Source of the DNA: Okapia johnstoni
Lineage: Eukaryota > Chordata > Mammalia > Artiodactyla > Giraffidae
NCBI GenBank assembly: GCA_024291935.2
Contig: JAGTYA010000024.1
Location: forward strand, 62,001-126,000
Direction: 5' to 3'
DNA length: 64,000 bases
The number at the start of each line of letters is the position of its first letter. The first letter of the stretch is position 1. Of this stretch, positions 63,826 through 64,000 are shown piece after piece. A program made the translations under genes and the position numbers. The notes below the pieces were generated by a model. It had not been told where the DNA came from, did no database searches, and worked only from the letters and a program-made list of their open reading frames with translations.

Positions 63826-64000
63826 GGGACTTCCCTTGTGGTCCAGTGACTGAGAATCTGCCTGCCAATGCACAGGACGTGGGCTGGATCCTTGATCCAG
63901 GAGGATCCCACATGCTGCCGAGAGCAACTAAGCCCCTGCACCAAGCTACTGAGCCCACATGCCCTAGAGCCTGTGCTCTGCAACAAAAGAAGCCACTGCA
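63826..64000 (+). mobile_element. CHR-type SINE, cut by window end
   Basis: Starts GGGGACTTCCCTTGTGGTCC, then GGGCTGGATCCTTGATCCAG and GATCCCACATGCTGCCGAGA, AAGCCACTGCA at the window edge. This is the longer body of the cetartiodactyl CHR SINE family. Confidence 0.82.

Overview
The window is mammalian nuclear DNA from a ruminant, most likely a bovid (cattle, sheep, goat or a close relative). The evidence is about twenty Bov-tA SINEs, several pieces of the BovB (RTE-type) LINE, artiodactyl L1 3' ends and two CHR-type SINEs. Species cannot be fixed from the sequence alone.

One gene fills the window: TRIP12 (thyroid hormone receptor interactor 12, a HECT-type E3 ubiquitin ligase), on the minus strand, so transcription runs from high to low coordinates. 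I reconstructed 29 coding exons from splice signals, reading frame and recalled family sequence. Their phases join without a break into 3,968 nt (1,322 codons), roughly residues 275-1600 of a protein of about 1,990 residues. The large N-terminal coding exon and promoter lie beyond 64000. The HECT lobes with the catalytic cysteine lie beyond position 1. In transcript order the exons encode the end of the basic, Ser-rich disordered N-terminus (51268-43214), the armadillo-like repeats (41932-21642), the WWE domain (21525-19419), a further helical part (17396-16706), a Ser/Thr/Ala-rich and basic linker (14188-11290), and the conserved middle region leading to the HECT domain (10187-628).

Two splice features stand out: a GC-AG intron at 4134-4739, and two usable acceptors 81 nt apart that would include or remove the core of the WWE domain.

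The rest is intron. Recognisable insertions are Bov-tA SINEs (several as tandem dimers, many with clear target-site duplications), BovB fragments, L1 and L2 pieces, MIRs, a Tigger-like DNA transposon, three copies of one hAT-type element, and a U6 snRNA pseudogene fused without a gap to a full-length Bov-tA. Two adjacent perfect palindromes sharing the core CCCTAGGG (60080-60127) and a strong CTCF-like motif (13200-13214) are not explained by known repeats. I found no second protein-coding gene, tRNA gene, CRISPR array or bacterial feature, and no evidence of a wholly new biological system.
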